64,000 bases of DNA from positions 2,108,001-2,172,000 of the forward strand of contig CP030884.1 in the NCBI GenBank assembly GCA_006969385.1, read 5' to 3'. Position 1 is the stretch's first letter. Each line of letters begins with the position of its first letter. Below are positions 1 through 8,293 of this stretch, piece by piece. A program made the position numbers and the translations under genes. The DNA comes from Planctomycetaceae bacterium (GTDB lineage Bacteria > Planctomycetota > Phycisphaerae > UBA1845 > UTPLA1). Under the pieces are notes generated by a model. That model was not told where the DNA came from and ran no database searches. It worked only from the letters and a program-made list of their open reading frames with translations.

Positions 1-1
1 G

Positions 2-661
2 GCCGAGCAGCGCGGCATTCCCTGTGCGTTCGTCGTCAACGGCGGCAAGATCAAGTGGATCGGGCACCCGATGGAAGACGCCTTCGGCGACACGATCGCA
101 AAGCTGGCCGGTGATGAAAAGGGCTGGGAAAAGTTCGCTGAAAAGCAAAAGGCCGAAGAGAAGCATAAAGAAGAAGTGCTCGCCAAGGTTCGCAACGCCG
201 TCACCAATGAAGAATGGCAGAAGGCGTTCGACGCGATGGGCGAGTTGCTGAAGATCACGCCCGATGATTTCGCCGCCGAGTTCGGTCGCTATCACCTGCT
301 ACAGGTCAAGATGGATAAGAAAAAGGAAGCGGCCACGTACGGTCGCGAACTGGTCAGTCGCACCGAAGACGCGACCAACCTCAACATGTTCTCGTGGCAG
401 CTGATCAAGCACGAAGACTTCGCCGAGGCCCGCGATCTGGACCTATCACTGTTGGCCGTTAAGAAGGCGATGAAGCTGAGCGATGAAAAAGACCCGTCGA
501 TCATCGACACGTATGCGTGGGTACTGGCGGAGCAGGGCGATTTCAAACGCGCGATCGAACTGGAAGAAAAGGCCGTGGAAATGGCCGAGGGCCGCATGAA
601 AGCCGAACTGCAGGCGTCGCTCGAAGAAATGAAGAAGAAGCAGAAAGCTGCCGACGCCTAA
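2..661 (+). CDS. Thioredoxin-fold protein, 5' end outside window
   Basis: The frame is already open at base 2 and ends with TAA at 659-661, so the N-terminal part lies outside the window; the first in-window Met (base 71) is internal. The first residues (GIPCAFVVNGG, then WIGHP) resemble the cis-proline strand and last strands of a TlpA/redoxin-type thioredoxin fold. The remaining ~180 residues are charged and helical. A late stretch (DTYAWVLAEQGDFKRAIEL) reads like a TPR unit, so this may be a thioredoxin-TPR protein. The CxxC motif would be upstream and cannot be seen. A strong terminator follows at 699-740. A second thioredoxin-domain gene lies immediately downstream, suggesting a local redox pair, but they are probably separate transcripts. 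Confidence 0.75.
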   Translation, partial: AEQRGIPCAFVVNGGKIKWIGHPMEDAFGDTIAKLAGDEKGWEKFAEKQKAEEKHKEEVLAKVRNAVTNEEWQKAFDAMGELLKITPDDFAAEFGRYHLLQVKMDKKKEAATYGRELVSRTEDATNLNMFSWQLIKHEDFAEARDLDLSLLAVKKAMKLSDEKDPSIIDTYAWVLAEQGDFKRAIELEEKAVEMAEGRMKAELQASLEEMKKKQKAADA

Positions 662-698
662 GCCGCCGGTTCCGCTAAGGTCGGTTCATCAAACTTTT

Positions 699-740
699 CG
701 CCGTGGATCGGGTGAGATCACCCGTTTCACGGCGTTTTTT
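699..740 (+). terminator. Rho-independent terminator
   Basis: The stem CGCCGTG (699-705) pairs with CACGGCG (728-734). An inner stem CGGGTG/CACCCG (709-714/719-724) closes a 4-nt loop, and six T follow (735-740). It ends the preceding thioredoxin-like gene. It also makes a GTG start at 703 for the next gene unlikely. Confidence 0.85.
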
Positions 741-747
741 ATGGCGT

Positions 748-2052
748 ATGGATGCGAAAATGACTCAAAAAACGTTGCCTTGTTATCGGGCGATATTGTT
801 CGCAGGCATGGGTGCTCTGGCTTTGGCTGCGGTGCCCACCGGGGTGCTTGCCGGTGACGACCCGCAGCCCGATTTAATCGAGCTGCTAGAAAAGGCCGAC
901 GCCGCCACGCGGCAGGTGCGGGCGGTTTCATACGACGTCGAGCTGTTCGGAATTGGCTCCGCCGCCGGGCGGGTCACGCGAATCGACGGCCACGTCGACG
1001 CCCGCCAGGAACGGCGCGGGTTGATGGGGGCCTTTCATTTAGGGGAGGTAACCGGTTACGACGAGCCGCGCGGTGCGTTTCGGTTCAAGGGCGAGTACGA
1101 GACGGGCGGGTTTTCGCGTCGCTTCGATGTCGCCACCGATGGCGAGAAGCGCGTCCGGCTCGACTTCAGCCGCAACATCTACGCCGAAGGCGGCGAAGGT
1201 GCCGAAGAGTTGGTCAAACCGTTCCGTCCGTTATTTATGTTGGAATACTTTCATCCAACACCGTTCAGCGATGAGATCAACGGCAAGTCGCGCACCTATC
1301 TCGGTATCGAAAAGGTCGGTGAGACGGACTGTCACGTGATTGACGTCGTTTACGGACGCAAGGGCGTGGATACGCGTTGGTACTTCGGCGTGGAGGATTA
1401 TCTGCCGCGTCGCGTCGAGCGCAAGGTGATGATGGGCGAAACGGCGACGGGGGCGACGGTATTGCAACTGACCAACCTCGATATCGCGCCGGCGTTTGAT
1501 GATGAAACTTTTTTGCCGCCGGTGCCGGAAGGTTTCGAGCGCCGCGCGTTTGATGCGCTCAACAGCACGTTGATCGCAGTGGGAACCGAAGCGCCTGATT
1601 TCTCGCTCGAATCATCGAAGGGCCAAACCGTGCGGCTGTCCGCCCTGCGCGGTCGCGTGGTCGTTCTGGAGTTTTGGGCGAGTTGGTGTAAGCCGTGCAA
1701 GTTGGTGTTGCCGCACATGCAGGCGGTGCACGAGCGTTACGACCAACAACCCGTTGATGTGTTCGCAGTGAACTGTTTCGAGGATCGGGATCTCGAAGAC
1801 CCGGGTGCTGAATTAGCCAAGCATGGCGCGACGTATCCGTGTTTGCTAAAGGGTGAAGCGGTGGCGGGCCGGTATAACGTGCGCAGCCTGCCAGCGATTT
1901 ACGTAATCGGCCCGGATGGCACCGTGATCTACACGCGTTCGGGTTTTGAAAACGGTTTCGAGCGCGATATGAATGACGCCATTGAGACGGCGCTGCGCGG
2001 TGCGAAGATGCCGCAGGGTTCGTTTCAGTTTACGAAGCAGATCGGTTGGTAA
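748..2052 (+). CDS. Secreted protein with DUF2092-like and TlpA thioredoxin domains
   Basis: A signal peptide is visible (hydrophobic AILFAGMGALALAAV, cleavage near VLAGDD), so the protein is exported. The middle region, about residues 40-265, is beta-rich and contains a W-Y-F ... LPRRVERK segment. This resembles DUF2092/LolA-like lipoprotein-sorting folds. The C-terminal ~150 residues are a TlpA/AhpC-TSA-type thioredoxin domain with WASWCKPC (Cys about 314 and 317) and a cis-Pro region (VRSLPAIYVI). Likely role: periplasmic thiol-disulfide exchange coupled to an unknown carrier domain. ATG 748 or ATG 760 are preferred over GTG 703, which sits inside the upstream terminator. The domain pairing recurs in planctomycetes; the substrate is unknown. 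Confidence 0.8.
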   Translation: MDAKMTQKTLPCYRAILFAGMGALALAAVPTGVLAGDDPQPDLIELLEKADAATRQVRAVSYDVELFGIGSAAGRVTRIDGHVDARQERRGLMGAFHLGEVTGYDEPRGAFRFKGEYETGGFSRRFDVATDGEKRVRLDFSRNIYAEGGEGAEELVKPFRPLFMLEYFHPTPFSDEINGKSRTYLGIEKVGETDCHVIDVVYGRKGVDTRWYFGVEDYLPRRVERKVMMGETATGATVLQLTNLDIAPAFDDETFLPPVPEGFERRAFDALNSTLIAVGTEAPDFSLESSKGQTVRLSALRGRVVVLEFWASWCKPCKLVLPHMQAVHERYDQQPVDVFAVNCFEDRDLEDPGAELAKHGATYPCLLKGEAVAGRYNVRSLPAIYVIGPDGTVIYTRSGFENGFERDMNDAIETALRGAKMPQGSFQFTKQIGW

Positions 2053-2083
2053 GGTGCGAAAGTTTGATTTGATGGGATTCTGC

Positions 2084-2282
2084 GTCCCGGTAGGGACTAA
2101 TAGAAAACAGCCCACCGTTTCAACGGTGGCCGAAGAAGCAAGACTCATAATTAGTCGTCCTGTGAGGACGACGGGAATCACGCGTATCGGATTCCTTAAA
2201 TCCCTCCGGGATGAAACGGATATCAAGTCGGCTTTTCCCCCCACGATGTGGGGGGCCATTTTCCTTTGATCCCTGCCGGGAT
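2084..2282. repeat. Intergenic multi-hairpin element (type A)
   Basis: The gap between 2052 and 2421 (368 bp) has no gene but holds a row of short perfect hairpins: GTCCC/GGGAC 2084-2097, CCACCG/CGGTGG 2112-2129, CGTCC/GGACG 2156-2170, ATCCC/GGGAT 2200-2212, CCCCCCAC/GTGGGGGG 2237-2255 and ATCCC/GGGAT 2269-2282. It lies between convergent genes. Its sequence differs from the elements at 23314 and 27519, but the organisation is similar. An RNA-structural or protein-binding role is possible but unknown. Confidence 0.6.
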
Positions 2283-2420
2283 AAAGAGAATAATTGGTCT
2301 AGCCGCCATTGGCTGTATTCCTCCTTTACTTGGCAACCCAATACATTCAGTTATTCCTTCAAGCGTTTGAACACGGGATTAAAGTAGCGTTTCTTCTCGT
2401 TTGAGCCGCTTAATCAAACA

Positions 2421-4505
2421 TCACCCTGCTGAAATCCATTCCATCGCCGGGCCGTACTTCGCCTTGAGCGCGTGTTTGAGAAGTCGATTCTCTTTCTTCT
2501 CGAGTTGCGGATCGTCGCGAAGCAAAGCGGCTGCGTCATCGCGTGCTCGCATGATGAGGTCGATATCTTCCGCCAGGTTTGCCACCCGCAACTCGGGTAG
2601 GCCGCTTTGGCGCGTGCCGAAAAACTCGCCCGGTCCACGAATGCGCAGGTCTTCTTCGGCGATCTCAAATCCATCGGTCGTGGCCGCCATGATGTTGAGC
2701 CGTTCGCGCTCCTGTTTGTCACCGATCAAATAGCAATAGCCGGGCTTGGCACCGCGACCAACGCGGCCGCGCAACTGGTGCTGTTGCGAGAGGCCGAAGC
2801 GCTCCGAATGTTCGATTACCATGCAGGTTGCGTTCGGTACGTCAATGCCCACTTCGATCACGGTCGTTGCCACCAAAACATCGATTTCGCCGGCCGCGAA
2901 GGCGCTCATCACGGCGTCGCGTTCGTCGCGCGGCAGGCGACCGTGCAATAAGGCCACGCGCCGATCGGCGAATGGGCCGCGTTGCATCTTCTCGAAGGCG
3001 CTGGTGGCGTCGCGCAGGTCGACCTTCTCGGATTCTTCGATGACGGGATAAACGACGTACGCCTGTTCACCGGCGTCGAGCCGTTGATTGACGAGATTCC
3101 ATACGTCGCGCGCTTCGTTTTCCATAAAGACGCGCGTCTTTATGGGCGAGCGCCCCGGCGGCAGCTCATCGATCACCGTCACATCGAGATCGCCAAAGGC
3201 CGTCAGCGCCATGGTGCGCGGGATGGGTGTGGCCGTCATAAGTAGGAAGTGTGGCGCCGTGCCCTTACCGCGCAGGGCGGCACGCTGCTTGACGCCGAAA
3301 CGGTGTTGTTCGTCCACCACAACGAGGCCCAATCGTTTGAACTCGACGCCTTCCTGAATCAGCGCGTGGGTGCCGACGATCAGATCGAGTTGCCCTGCTG
3401 CCGCGCCCAGCCGCAGTTGTCGGCGCTCGGCAGTGCCCACGCCGCCGCGCATAAAGCCGATGCGCACGCGGCTGCCGTCGAGATACTTGCGCGCGTTGCG
3501 GTAGTGTTGTTCGGCCAGCAGTTCGGTCGGAGCCATGATCGCGGCTTGCGCCTTGCCGGCGATCGCGCGCAGCGCGGCGTAGAGCGCGACAACCGTTTTG
3601 CCGCAGCCGACATCCCCTTGCAGCAGGCGATTCATGGGGCGCGGCAGTGCCATGTCACCGGCGATGTCGGCGATGGCCCGATTCTGGGCATTGGTTAATG
3701 AGAAGGGGAAACGGGCGCGGATGCGCTCGTCGATCAGTGGGTTGTGTTCAAATACCTGCGCTGCACCGGCATGTTTGCGGGCGCGTCGCGCGAGTGCCAC
3801 GGATAGCTGCATCAACAGCAGCTCATCAAATGCGAGGCGGCTGCGCGCCTTTTCGCGCTTCTCGTCATTCTCGGGCACGTGCATCTGGCGCAGGGCCCAG
3901 CGTCGACCGGGGAGTTCGCGCCGCACGCGCAACGCGCGCGGCAAGGGCTCATCGGCAGCCCGTAACATCGCATCGAGATTCTCGCGCACCAACTTGGCGA
4001 TGGCTTTGCTCGATACTTCCATGGTGGCGGGATAAACGCCCGCCAGTTCGGGCGCTTCCGATTCGTCGACCGGCCCGGCATCGTCGGCCAACACCGTGAA
4101 CTGCGGATTCACCAATTGCGGCAAATGTCTAAATTCATTGACCTTGCCGGTGGCGCGAATCACCATACCTTGCTTGATTTTGTCTTGGATCCAGCCCGCG
4201 TGAAACCACGTTAGGCTGCACCGACCAGTATTGTCGATCAGCGATGCGCGGACAGTTTTACCGCCGCGCCCGAAGGTTGAACTGACGCGCGCGATCTGGC
4301 CGACGACGGTGGCCGTCATGCCGTAGTCGAGGTTCTCGATCAGCCGCGCCTCGCGCCGTTCGTGGCGCATGGGGAAGTGTTCGAGCAAATCGCCGACGGT
4401 GCGCAGGCCGAGTTTGGCCAGACGTTTAGCGCGCGCCGGGCCGACGCCCTTGAGGAACTTAATATCGGTATCGAGATGGAGGTTCGGTCGATCATCCCCG
4501 TTCAT
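2421..4505 (-). CDS. recG: ATP-dependent DNA helicase RecG
   Basis: RecG (694 aa, normal length) remodels stalled replication forks and branch-migrates Holliday junctions. The N-terminal wedge/OB region includes LKGVGPARAKRLAKLGL and a nucleic-acid-binding fold to about residue 150. The helicase core has Walker A GDVGCGKT, a DEQH box (DEQHRFGVKQR), motif III (LLMTATPIPRT), and the C-terminal motifs LLHGRL, VLVATTVIEVGIDVPNA and QLRGRVGRG. The ATG at 4505 overlaps the stop of the upstream LysM gene by 4 bp (ATGA), so the two are cotranscribed and probably translationally coupled. No anomalies were seen. The frame ends near 2421, facing the repeat-filled gap. Confidence 0.97.
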   Translation of the reverse strand: MNGDDRPNLHLDTDIKFLKGVGPARAKRLAKLGLRTVGDLLEHFPMRHERREARLIENLDYGMTATVVGQIARVSSTFGRGGKTVRASLIDNTGRCSLTWFHAGWIQDKIKQGMVIRATGKVNEFRHLPQLVNPQFTVLADDAGPVDESEAPELAGVYPATMEVSSKAIAKLVRENLDAMLRAADEPLPRALRVRRELPGRRWALRQMHVPENDEKREKARSRLAFDELLLMQLSVALARRARKHAGAAQVFEHNPLIDERIRARFPFSLTNAQNRAIADIAGDMALPRPMNRLLQGDVGCGKTVVALYAALRAIAGKAQAAIMAPTELLAEQHYRNARKYLDGSRVRIGFMRGGVGTAERRQLRLGAAAGQLDLIVGTHALIQEGVEFKRLGLVVVDEQHRFGVKQRAALRGKGTAPHFLLMTATPIPRTMALTAFGDLDVTVIDELPPGRSPIKTRVFMENEARDVWNLVNQRLDAGEQAYVVYPVIEESEKVDLRDATSAFEKMQRGPFADRRVALLHGRLPRDERDAVMSAFAAGEIDVLVATTVIEVGIDVPNATCMVIEHSERFGLSQQHQLRGRVGRGAKPGYCYLIGDKQERERLNIMAATTDGFEIAEEDLRIRGPGEFFGTRQSGLPELRVANLAEDIDLIMRARDDAAALLRDDPQLEKKENRLLKHALKAKYGPAMEWISAG

Positions 4506-5011
4506 GGGATGATGAGTTTAATCCCAACGGGCAATTCGCGGGGGTCGCCCACGCGATTGCGATTGGCGGAGTAGATGCGGCGCCAGTGGCGGCTATGGCC
4601 GTAGAAGCGGTCGGAAATCTTCCAGAGCGTATCGCCGGGCTGCACCTCGTAGATACGAATGCCTTCTGGAAGGGCGGGGGCAGGCTCGGTGACGGGCGCG
4701 GGCGGCGGTGTCGTGGTGCGGCCGGGTTCGTCGGTCGTACTCGGATTGTCGCGCGAAGAGATGCGATAGTTGCGCGGCTCGGACGGGCGTTCGATGATCA
4801 CGCGACGATCGTCCGCCGGGATTTCATCGGGATTGCTCTCGCGCTCGCCGACGTAGCCGTGACCGTCGTCGCGCGTGCGAGCGGACTTAGCAGCGCCGCA
4901 ACCGGGCAGGATTGTGCAGAGCAGACTCAGGGCAAGCGCGCAGGCAATTGCGCGGCGGATCCACGCGGCACGGGTCAAAATGGAATGGCGGGTCGTCGTC
5001 ATGGCTGGCAT
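4502..5011 (-). CDS. LysM-domain lipoprotein
   Basis: The N-terminus is a lipoprotein signal: arginines, a hydrophobic stretch (CALALSLLCTIL), then lipobox LPGC. The middle is Pro/Thr/Arg-rich and presumably unstructured. The C-terminal ~50 residues form one LysM domain (YEVQPGDTLWKISDRFYG ... ELPVGIKLIIP), which binds peptidoglycan or chitin-type glycans. A membrane-anchored, cell-wall-facing protein is expected. ATG 5011 or 5002 best places the signal peptide; an ATG at 5053 would add a hydrophilic extension. It overlaps recG by 4 bp. The functional link to recG is not obvious and may be only operonic. Confidence 0.85.
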   Translation of the reverse strand: MPAMTTTRHSILTRAAWIRRAIACALALSLLCTILPGCGAAKSARTRDDGHGYVGERESNPDEIPADDRRVIIERPSEPRNYRISSRDNPSTTDEPGRTTTPPPAPVTEPAPALPEGIRIYEVQPGDTLWKISDRFYGHSRHWRRIYSANRNRVGDPRELPVGIKLIIP

Positions 5012-5137
5012 TGCTTCGATTAACTCTAGGCCGCCGGGGCTGCGGTCGAACACCCCATATTATTGACCATCGGCGATTGCCCCCGCAAAATCGCGGGTTT
5101 CCGCAAAAAATGACCCCCAACCGCGAGCGAGGCCCGC

Positions 5138-6046
5138 ATGTCACTATTAGTTACCGGAACGATCGGCATCGACACCATTGAAACCGAAGACAACCGCGCG
5201 GACGACGTGCTGGGTGGCTCGGCAGCGTATTTCGCTGTGGCGGCGGGGCTGATGCACCCGGTGCGGCTGGTGGCGGCGGTGGGGGAGGATTTCCCCGAGT
5301 CGTTTCGGCAGGTGTTTGCGACCGATCGCATCGATCATGCGGGCTTGGAAGTGCGCAAGGGTTCGAAGACCTTCCGCTGGCACGGGCGCTACGAGCGCGA
5401 CATGAACAATCGTGAAAGCTTGCAGACCGACCTGAACGTGGTGGGTGAAGCGCCGCCGAAGATTCCGGATAACTTTCAGGATTCCAAGTATGTGTTTCTG
5501 GCCAACACGCACCCGGCAGTGCAGCGCAGCTTTGTGGAACAGCTCAAGTCGCCGAAATTGAAAGTCTGCGACACGATGGATTTATGGATTAAGGAGTTTC
5601 GCGAAGACTTGTTGCAAACGCTGGGCGTCGTCGATGGCTTGGTGCTCAACGATTCGGAAGCGAAATTGCTGGTGCCGGATGAAAGCGACTTGATCGCGTG
5701 CGGTCGCAACATCTTGGGCATGGGGCCGAAGTTTGTGGTGATCAAGAAGGGCGAGCACGGCGCGATGCTGATCACGAACGACGTCGTGTACGCGTTGCCG
5801 ATCTTCCCGACGGATAAGGTGAAAGACCCAACGGGCGCAGGCGATAGCTTTGCCGCGGGCATGATGGCGCACATCGCCGAAGTGGATAAGGTCGATCCGG
5901 CGACGTTGAAGCGGGCGATGGCCTACGGCGCGTGTTTGGCGTCGGTGACGATTGAAGATTTTTCGTTGGCGGCCCTCCGCGCCGCCGATCGCGATACGGT
6001 GCAGAAGCGGTTTGAGGAATATCGCAGGATGTTGAGTTTCGATTAG
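5138..6046 (+). CDS. PfkB-family carbohydrate/nucleoside kinase
   Basis: This 302-aa protein belongs to the ribokinase/PfkB superfamily, which phosphorylates sugars or nucleosides with ATP. Evidence: an N-terminal GGSAAYFAVAA substrate-binding segment (about residues 28-38), an NDSEAKLL motif, and the C-terminal signature DPTGAGDSFAAG with the anion hole and catalytic Asp. The Gly-Gly motif and overall size fit adenosine-kinase-like or fructokinase-like members, but the substrate cannot be told from sequence. The ATG at 5138 follows a GAGG ribosome site. The gene is transcribed divergently from the LysM-recG operon and is followed by repeat-rich intergenic DNA. Confidence 0.88.
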   Translation: MSLLVTGTIGIDTIETEDNRADDVLGGSAAYFAVAAGLMHPVRLVAAVGEDFPESFRQVFATDRIDHAGLEVRKGSKTFRWHGRYERDMNNRESLQTDLNVVGEAPPKIPDNFQDSKYVFLANTHPAVQRSFVEQLKSPKLKVCDTMDLWIKEFREDLLQTLGVVDGLVLNDSEAKLLVPDESDLIACGRNILGMGPKFVVIKKGEHGAMLITNDVVYALPIFPTDKVKDPTGAGDSFAAGMMAHIAEVDKVDPATLKRAMAYGACLASVTIEDFSLAALRAADRDTVQKRFEEYRRMLSFD

Positions 6047-6110
6047 GCGCGAGTTCGTTGTTTTTCTTGATCTTCGAACATGCGGTTTTGCGCCATAGCG
6101 TGGTACATCG

Positions 6111-6200
6111 TCGGGTGCCCCATCCTTCGCGTCAGCGAAGGTTGGGGAATCGAATGGCAACAATGATCGGGTGCCCCTGCCCCTCTGGGGCTGGGGGACT
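6111..6200. repeat. Dispersed palindromic repeats (GGGGCACCCGA family)
   Basis: There are two back-to-back hairpins. 6111-6150 pairs CCTTCGC with GCGAAGG inside a GCCCCA/TGGGG arm. 6165-6199 pairs GCCCC with GGGGC inside CCCCTGCCCC/GGGGCTGGGGG arms. The reverse complement of the first matches 28529-28568; the reverse complement of the second matches 8356-8400 and partly 8246-8279. They are short, purely intergenic repeats of unknown function. The first and second hairpins each begin TCGGGTGCCCC, so both are members of one family. Confidence 0.7.
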
Positions 6201-6212
6201 GCCAAGTCGACC

Positions 6213-6320
6213 GGCATGCCGCAACTCCTTCAGAGTTGAAGTTTCAACACATCATCCCTACCCAGGGTAGCCGCCTGCGGCGTTAACGCTGGGCTACTGG
6301 GTGTAACGCCTTCGGCGTAA
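6213..6320. repeat. Half copy of multi-hairpin element (type C/D)
   Basis: It starts GGCATGCCGCAA and contains hairpin CAACTC/GAGTTG (6222-6238), a longer arm CCCAGGGTAGC... /...GCTGGGCTA (6261-6296) and AACGCC/GGCGT (6304-6319). This order and wording match the right-hand halves of the elements at 23314-23621 and 27519-27731. The rest of the 6047-6532 gap holds only the palindromes upstream and a GGGAGG ribosome site for the next gene. Confidence 0.65.
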
Positions 6321-6532
6321 TGATATGCGCGATGCGTTGTGTTTGACGAAGGTATCAACTTTACAATGTACGTTTAGTTGAGCGAGGCATCATAGCATGC
6401 GTTGAAAAAGCCGTCATGGTTGGACGGCAGCTCGTCCTCAACCACCTCCTCATTACAAACATTCCCCCGGTTTCAAATCGAGCGGCGACGAGTTGCGTGA
6501 TACGATTTCTATAACGAAACGGGAGGTCGATC

Positions 6533-7000
6533 ATGTTAAACGACACGGGCATTGCACTGGCAGAATCTACAAACAAGCGAACGCTTACACCGTTGGGGGC
6601 GATGCGGTATAGCCTTGCCGCGCTGTTCGGCGGGTTGGCGCTGGTGGTCGCCGCGCATCGATGGGCGGGCGTGCCGTTGGCGACGGCGTTCCTGGTGTAT
6701 TTGGCGTGTGCGTATTTGGTCGTCGCGCTGTCGTGGGCGGCGCTGGAGCCGCGCACGTATCGCATTGCGATGGGCTTTCATCACGCGTTTATCTATGCCT
6801 TCCTCGCGCTGGTCGTGGTGTTGGTCTTGATGCAAGAGGGCTTTCGACCTTTGCCCGATTGGGTGCTGACGGTGGTGTTGTGCGTGAGCGGCGCGTGCTA
6901 TTCAGTCGCCGGCGTGTGCGGTTTTCGTAACTTTATCAAATGGGGGCGCGGCGGTTATCGTAAGGTGGCGCTGCCGCCGACCGACGCACCGACTTGCTAA
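6533..7000 (+). CDS. Small four-helix membrane protein, unknown
   Basis: This is a 155-aa protein with about four predicted transmembrane segments: residues ~25-43 (SLAALFGGLALVVAA), ~48-70 (LATAFLVYLACAYLVVALSW), ~83-102 (AFIYAFLALVVVLVLM) and ~110-130 (VLTVVLCVSGACYSVAGV). The tail is short and basic. No family was recognised. The ATG at 6533 is preceded by a GGGAGG ribosome site at the expected spacing. The VOC-family gene follows 14 bp after its stop, so the two probably share a transcript. The reverse-strand frame over the same region lacks such features and is regarded as a shadow. Confidence 0.7.
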   Translation: MLNDTGIALAESTNKRTLTPLGAMRYSLAALFGGLALVVAAHRWAGVPLATAFLVYLACAYLVVALSWAALEPRTYRIAMGFHHAFIYAFLALVVVLVLMQEGFRPLPDWVLTVVLCVSGACYSVAGVCGFRNFIKWGRGGYRKVALPPTDAPTC

Positions 7001-7014
7001 CGAAAGGAAACCCT

Positions 7015-7422
7015 ATGCCCGCAATACTTCGCTCTCATTACGTTCTCGCCGTGCCCGATTTGGATCGGTCGCAAGCTTGGTATGAAGGCGTGCTCGGTTG
7101 CACCGCCGATGTCGTCGATCCCGGCAATTGGGTGTTCATGCAGCGCGACGTGGTGGTGTTTCAACTGGGCCGCTGCCCCGATGCCATTCCGATTCCGACG
7201 TTGGGCGATCATCAATATTTTGGGTATTTGGTGGTGGACGATGTCGATGCGTGGCACGAACAAGCGGCGGCCAACATCGACCGCTGCGGCGGTGAAATCC
7301 GCAAGAAGCCGAAAGACGAACCGTGGGGCATGCGCGAGATGGCCCTGCAGACGGTGGACGGCCACCGGTTGATGGTGGGGCAGAACATCGGCAGGCCGAG
7401 CGAGCAGTGGCCGGTGGGGTAA
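7015..7422 (+). CDS. VOC-superfamily (glyoxalase/bleomycin-resistance fold) protein
   Basis: This 135-aa protein has the single-VOC-domain layout. The strand ILRSHYVLAVPDLDRSQAWY is the classic start, with a helix following; then comes GCTADVVDPGNWVFMQRD, and a second beta-alpha-beta-beta-beta half ends PWGMREMALQTVDGHRLMVG. Family members are metal-dependent lyases, dioxygenases, isomerases or antibiotic-binding proteins. His (SHYV) and the PWGMREM...DGH positions are plausible metal ligands. The substrate is unknown. ATG 7015 is chosen because AAAGGA lies 7 bp upstream; the TTG at 6994 overlaps the preceding gene. Confidence 0.85.
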   Translation: MPAILRSHYVLAVPDLDRSQAWYEGVLGCTADVVDPGNWVFMQRDVVVFQLGRCPDAIPIPTLGDHQYFGYLVVDDVDAWHEQAAANIDRCGGEIRKKPKDEPWGMREMALQTVDGHRLMVGQNIGRPSEQWPVG

Positions 7423-7506
7423 TAATTATCACGGTGGATTCCGCTGAACGAATGGCGGGTAAAGTACGCCGCCAGCCGTTTTGATTTGTACATCAGCGTT
7501 GTAAAT

Positions 7507-7704
7507 TCATAGTCTACTAGGCTGCAACGGTTCGCCGCACTCCGGGCAAACGCCGCTACGATTTCCACGCAAGTCGTAATCACAATAGATGCAGTGACCC
7601 AAGGTGGCGCGGTCGGTACTGCGTATGTCACGAGAGAATTTGATCAGGCCAAGACCAATTATGATAATTATTAGCCCGGCAACTAGTGCAACGAAGAGGA
7701 ACAT
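7507..7704 (-). CDS. Small membrane protein with planctomycete zinc ribbon
   Basis: This 65-aa protein has one N-terminal transmembrane helix (FVALVAGLIIIIIGLGLI) and a short linker. A zinc-ribbon tail follows: C-x-x-C-DYDLRGN-...-G-V-C-P-E-C-G (four cysteines). The CxxCxYDLRG...CPECG pattern is repeatedly seen in planctomycete proteins and occurs again at 49077-49925 in this window. The metal is expected to be structural zinc. Function is unknown. It is convergent with the VOC gene. The short length is not evidence against it, because the motif is complete. Confidence 0.75.
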   Translation of the reverse strand: MFLFVALVAGLIIIIIGLGLIKFSRDIRSTDRATLGHCIYCDYDLRGNRSGVCPECGEPLQPSRL

Positions 7705-7929
7705 CTCTACAAACCACCGACTGCTAAATACTCGACTGGCAACAATTTATATATTGTAAGACCAATAGGAAATGTCGGTCCCGTTTTTTCGATCCGAATC
7801 GCCCCTTATGCTGGTCGCAGTGGCCTCAAATTGCCAATTCCGCCCCCAGCCGCATAATCCACCCGTTTGCGGAGGGACGCGGGAAGCGTCGGTTCCAGAA
7901 GTGTGGTCCTCGCCGTTGGAGGTTTTGCG

Positions 7930-8094
7930 ATGTTTGGGATTCCGTTTATTGGTGGCGGTGGTAATCCGTTGCTCTTCGGTCTGGCGTTCGGTGTATTCTT
8001 TGTGATCAACCTCGTCATACAGTTGTTCACCGGCGGCTTGGAAGACATCTTCCCGCCTGCGGAAATGATGGAGATGATGATGACCGAAGGCTAA
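7930..8094 (+). CDS. Small single-pass membrane protein (54 aa), unknown
   Basis: The ATG at 7930 has a GGAGG ribosome site at 7918-7922 with 7-bp spacing, and the frame closes at 8094 shortly before a strong terminator (8153-8195). The product starts MFGIPFIGGGGNPLLFG and has a hydrophobic helix (LLFGLAFGVFFVINLVIQLF). It ends in an acidic, Met-rich tail (PAEMMEMMMTEG). No family was recognised. The combination of ribosome site, membrane helix and terminator supports a real short gene. A longer GTG/ATG extension upstream (7867) has no such signals. Confidence 0.6.
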   Translation: MFGIPFIGGGGNPLLFGLAFGVFFVINLVIQLFTGGLEDIFPPAEMMEMMMTEG

Positions 8095-8152
8095 GCCGAC
8101 GGTTGTCTGCCGCCGAAGGATCGGCGGTCTCATTCCAATGTTTGTATAAAGG

Positions 8153-8195
8153 CGACGCCTTTGCTTCTGATGAAGCGAGGGGCGTCGTTTTTTTT
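8153..8195 (+). terminator. Rho-independent terminator
   Basis: The 8153-8165 arm (CGACGCC then TTTGCTT) pairs with 8174-8187 (AAGCGA then GGCGTCG) around a short loop. A run of eight T follows (8188-8195). It terminates the 54-aa membrane protein gene. Confidence 0.88.
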
Positions 8196-8245
8196 GCGCG
8201 GTGGTTTGGGGGAGGGATGGTAGATGCAGTCGCGCGTGGGGAAGT

Positions 8246-8279
8246 CACCTAGCCCCGGAGGGGCAGAGGCACGCGAGCG
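8246..8279 (+). repeat. Dispersed GGGGCACCCGA-family repeat
   Basis: The segment AGCCCCGGAGGGGCAGAGGC followed by ACGCGAGCG is a degenerate second copy of the repeat at 8356-8400. The GCCCC/GGGGC hairpin is retained, but the following GGGGCACCCGAGCG has drifted. Confidence 0.5.
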
Positions 8280-8293
8280 CGGAATAGCGTTAC

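Noticed and set aside
703..747. GTG start at 703 for the thioredoxin/DUF2092 gene
   Set aside because: It lies inside a strong terminator hairpin; ATG 748 or 760 sits ahead of a proper signal peptide.
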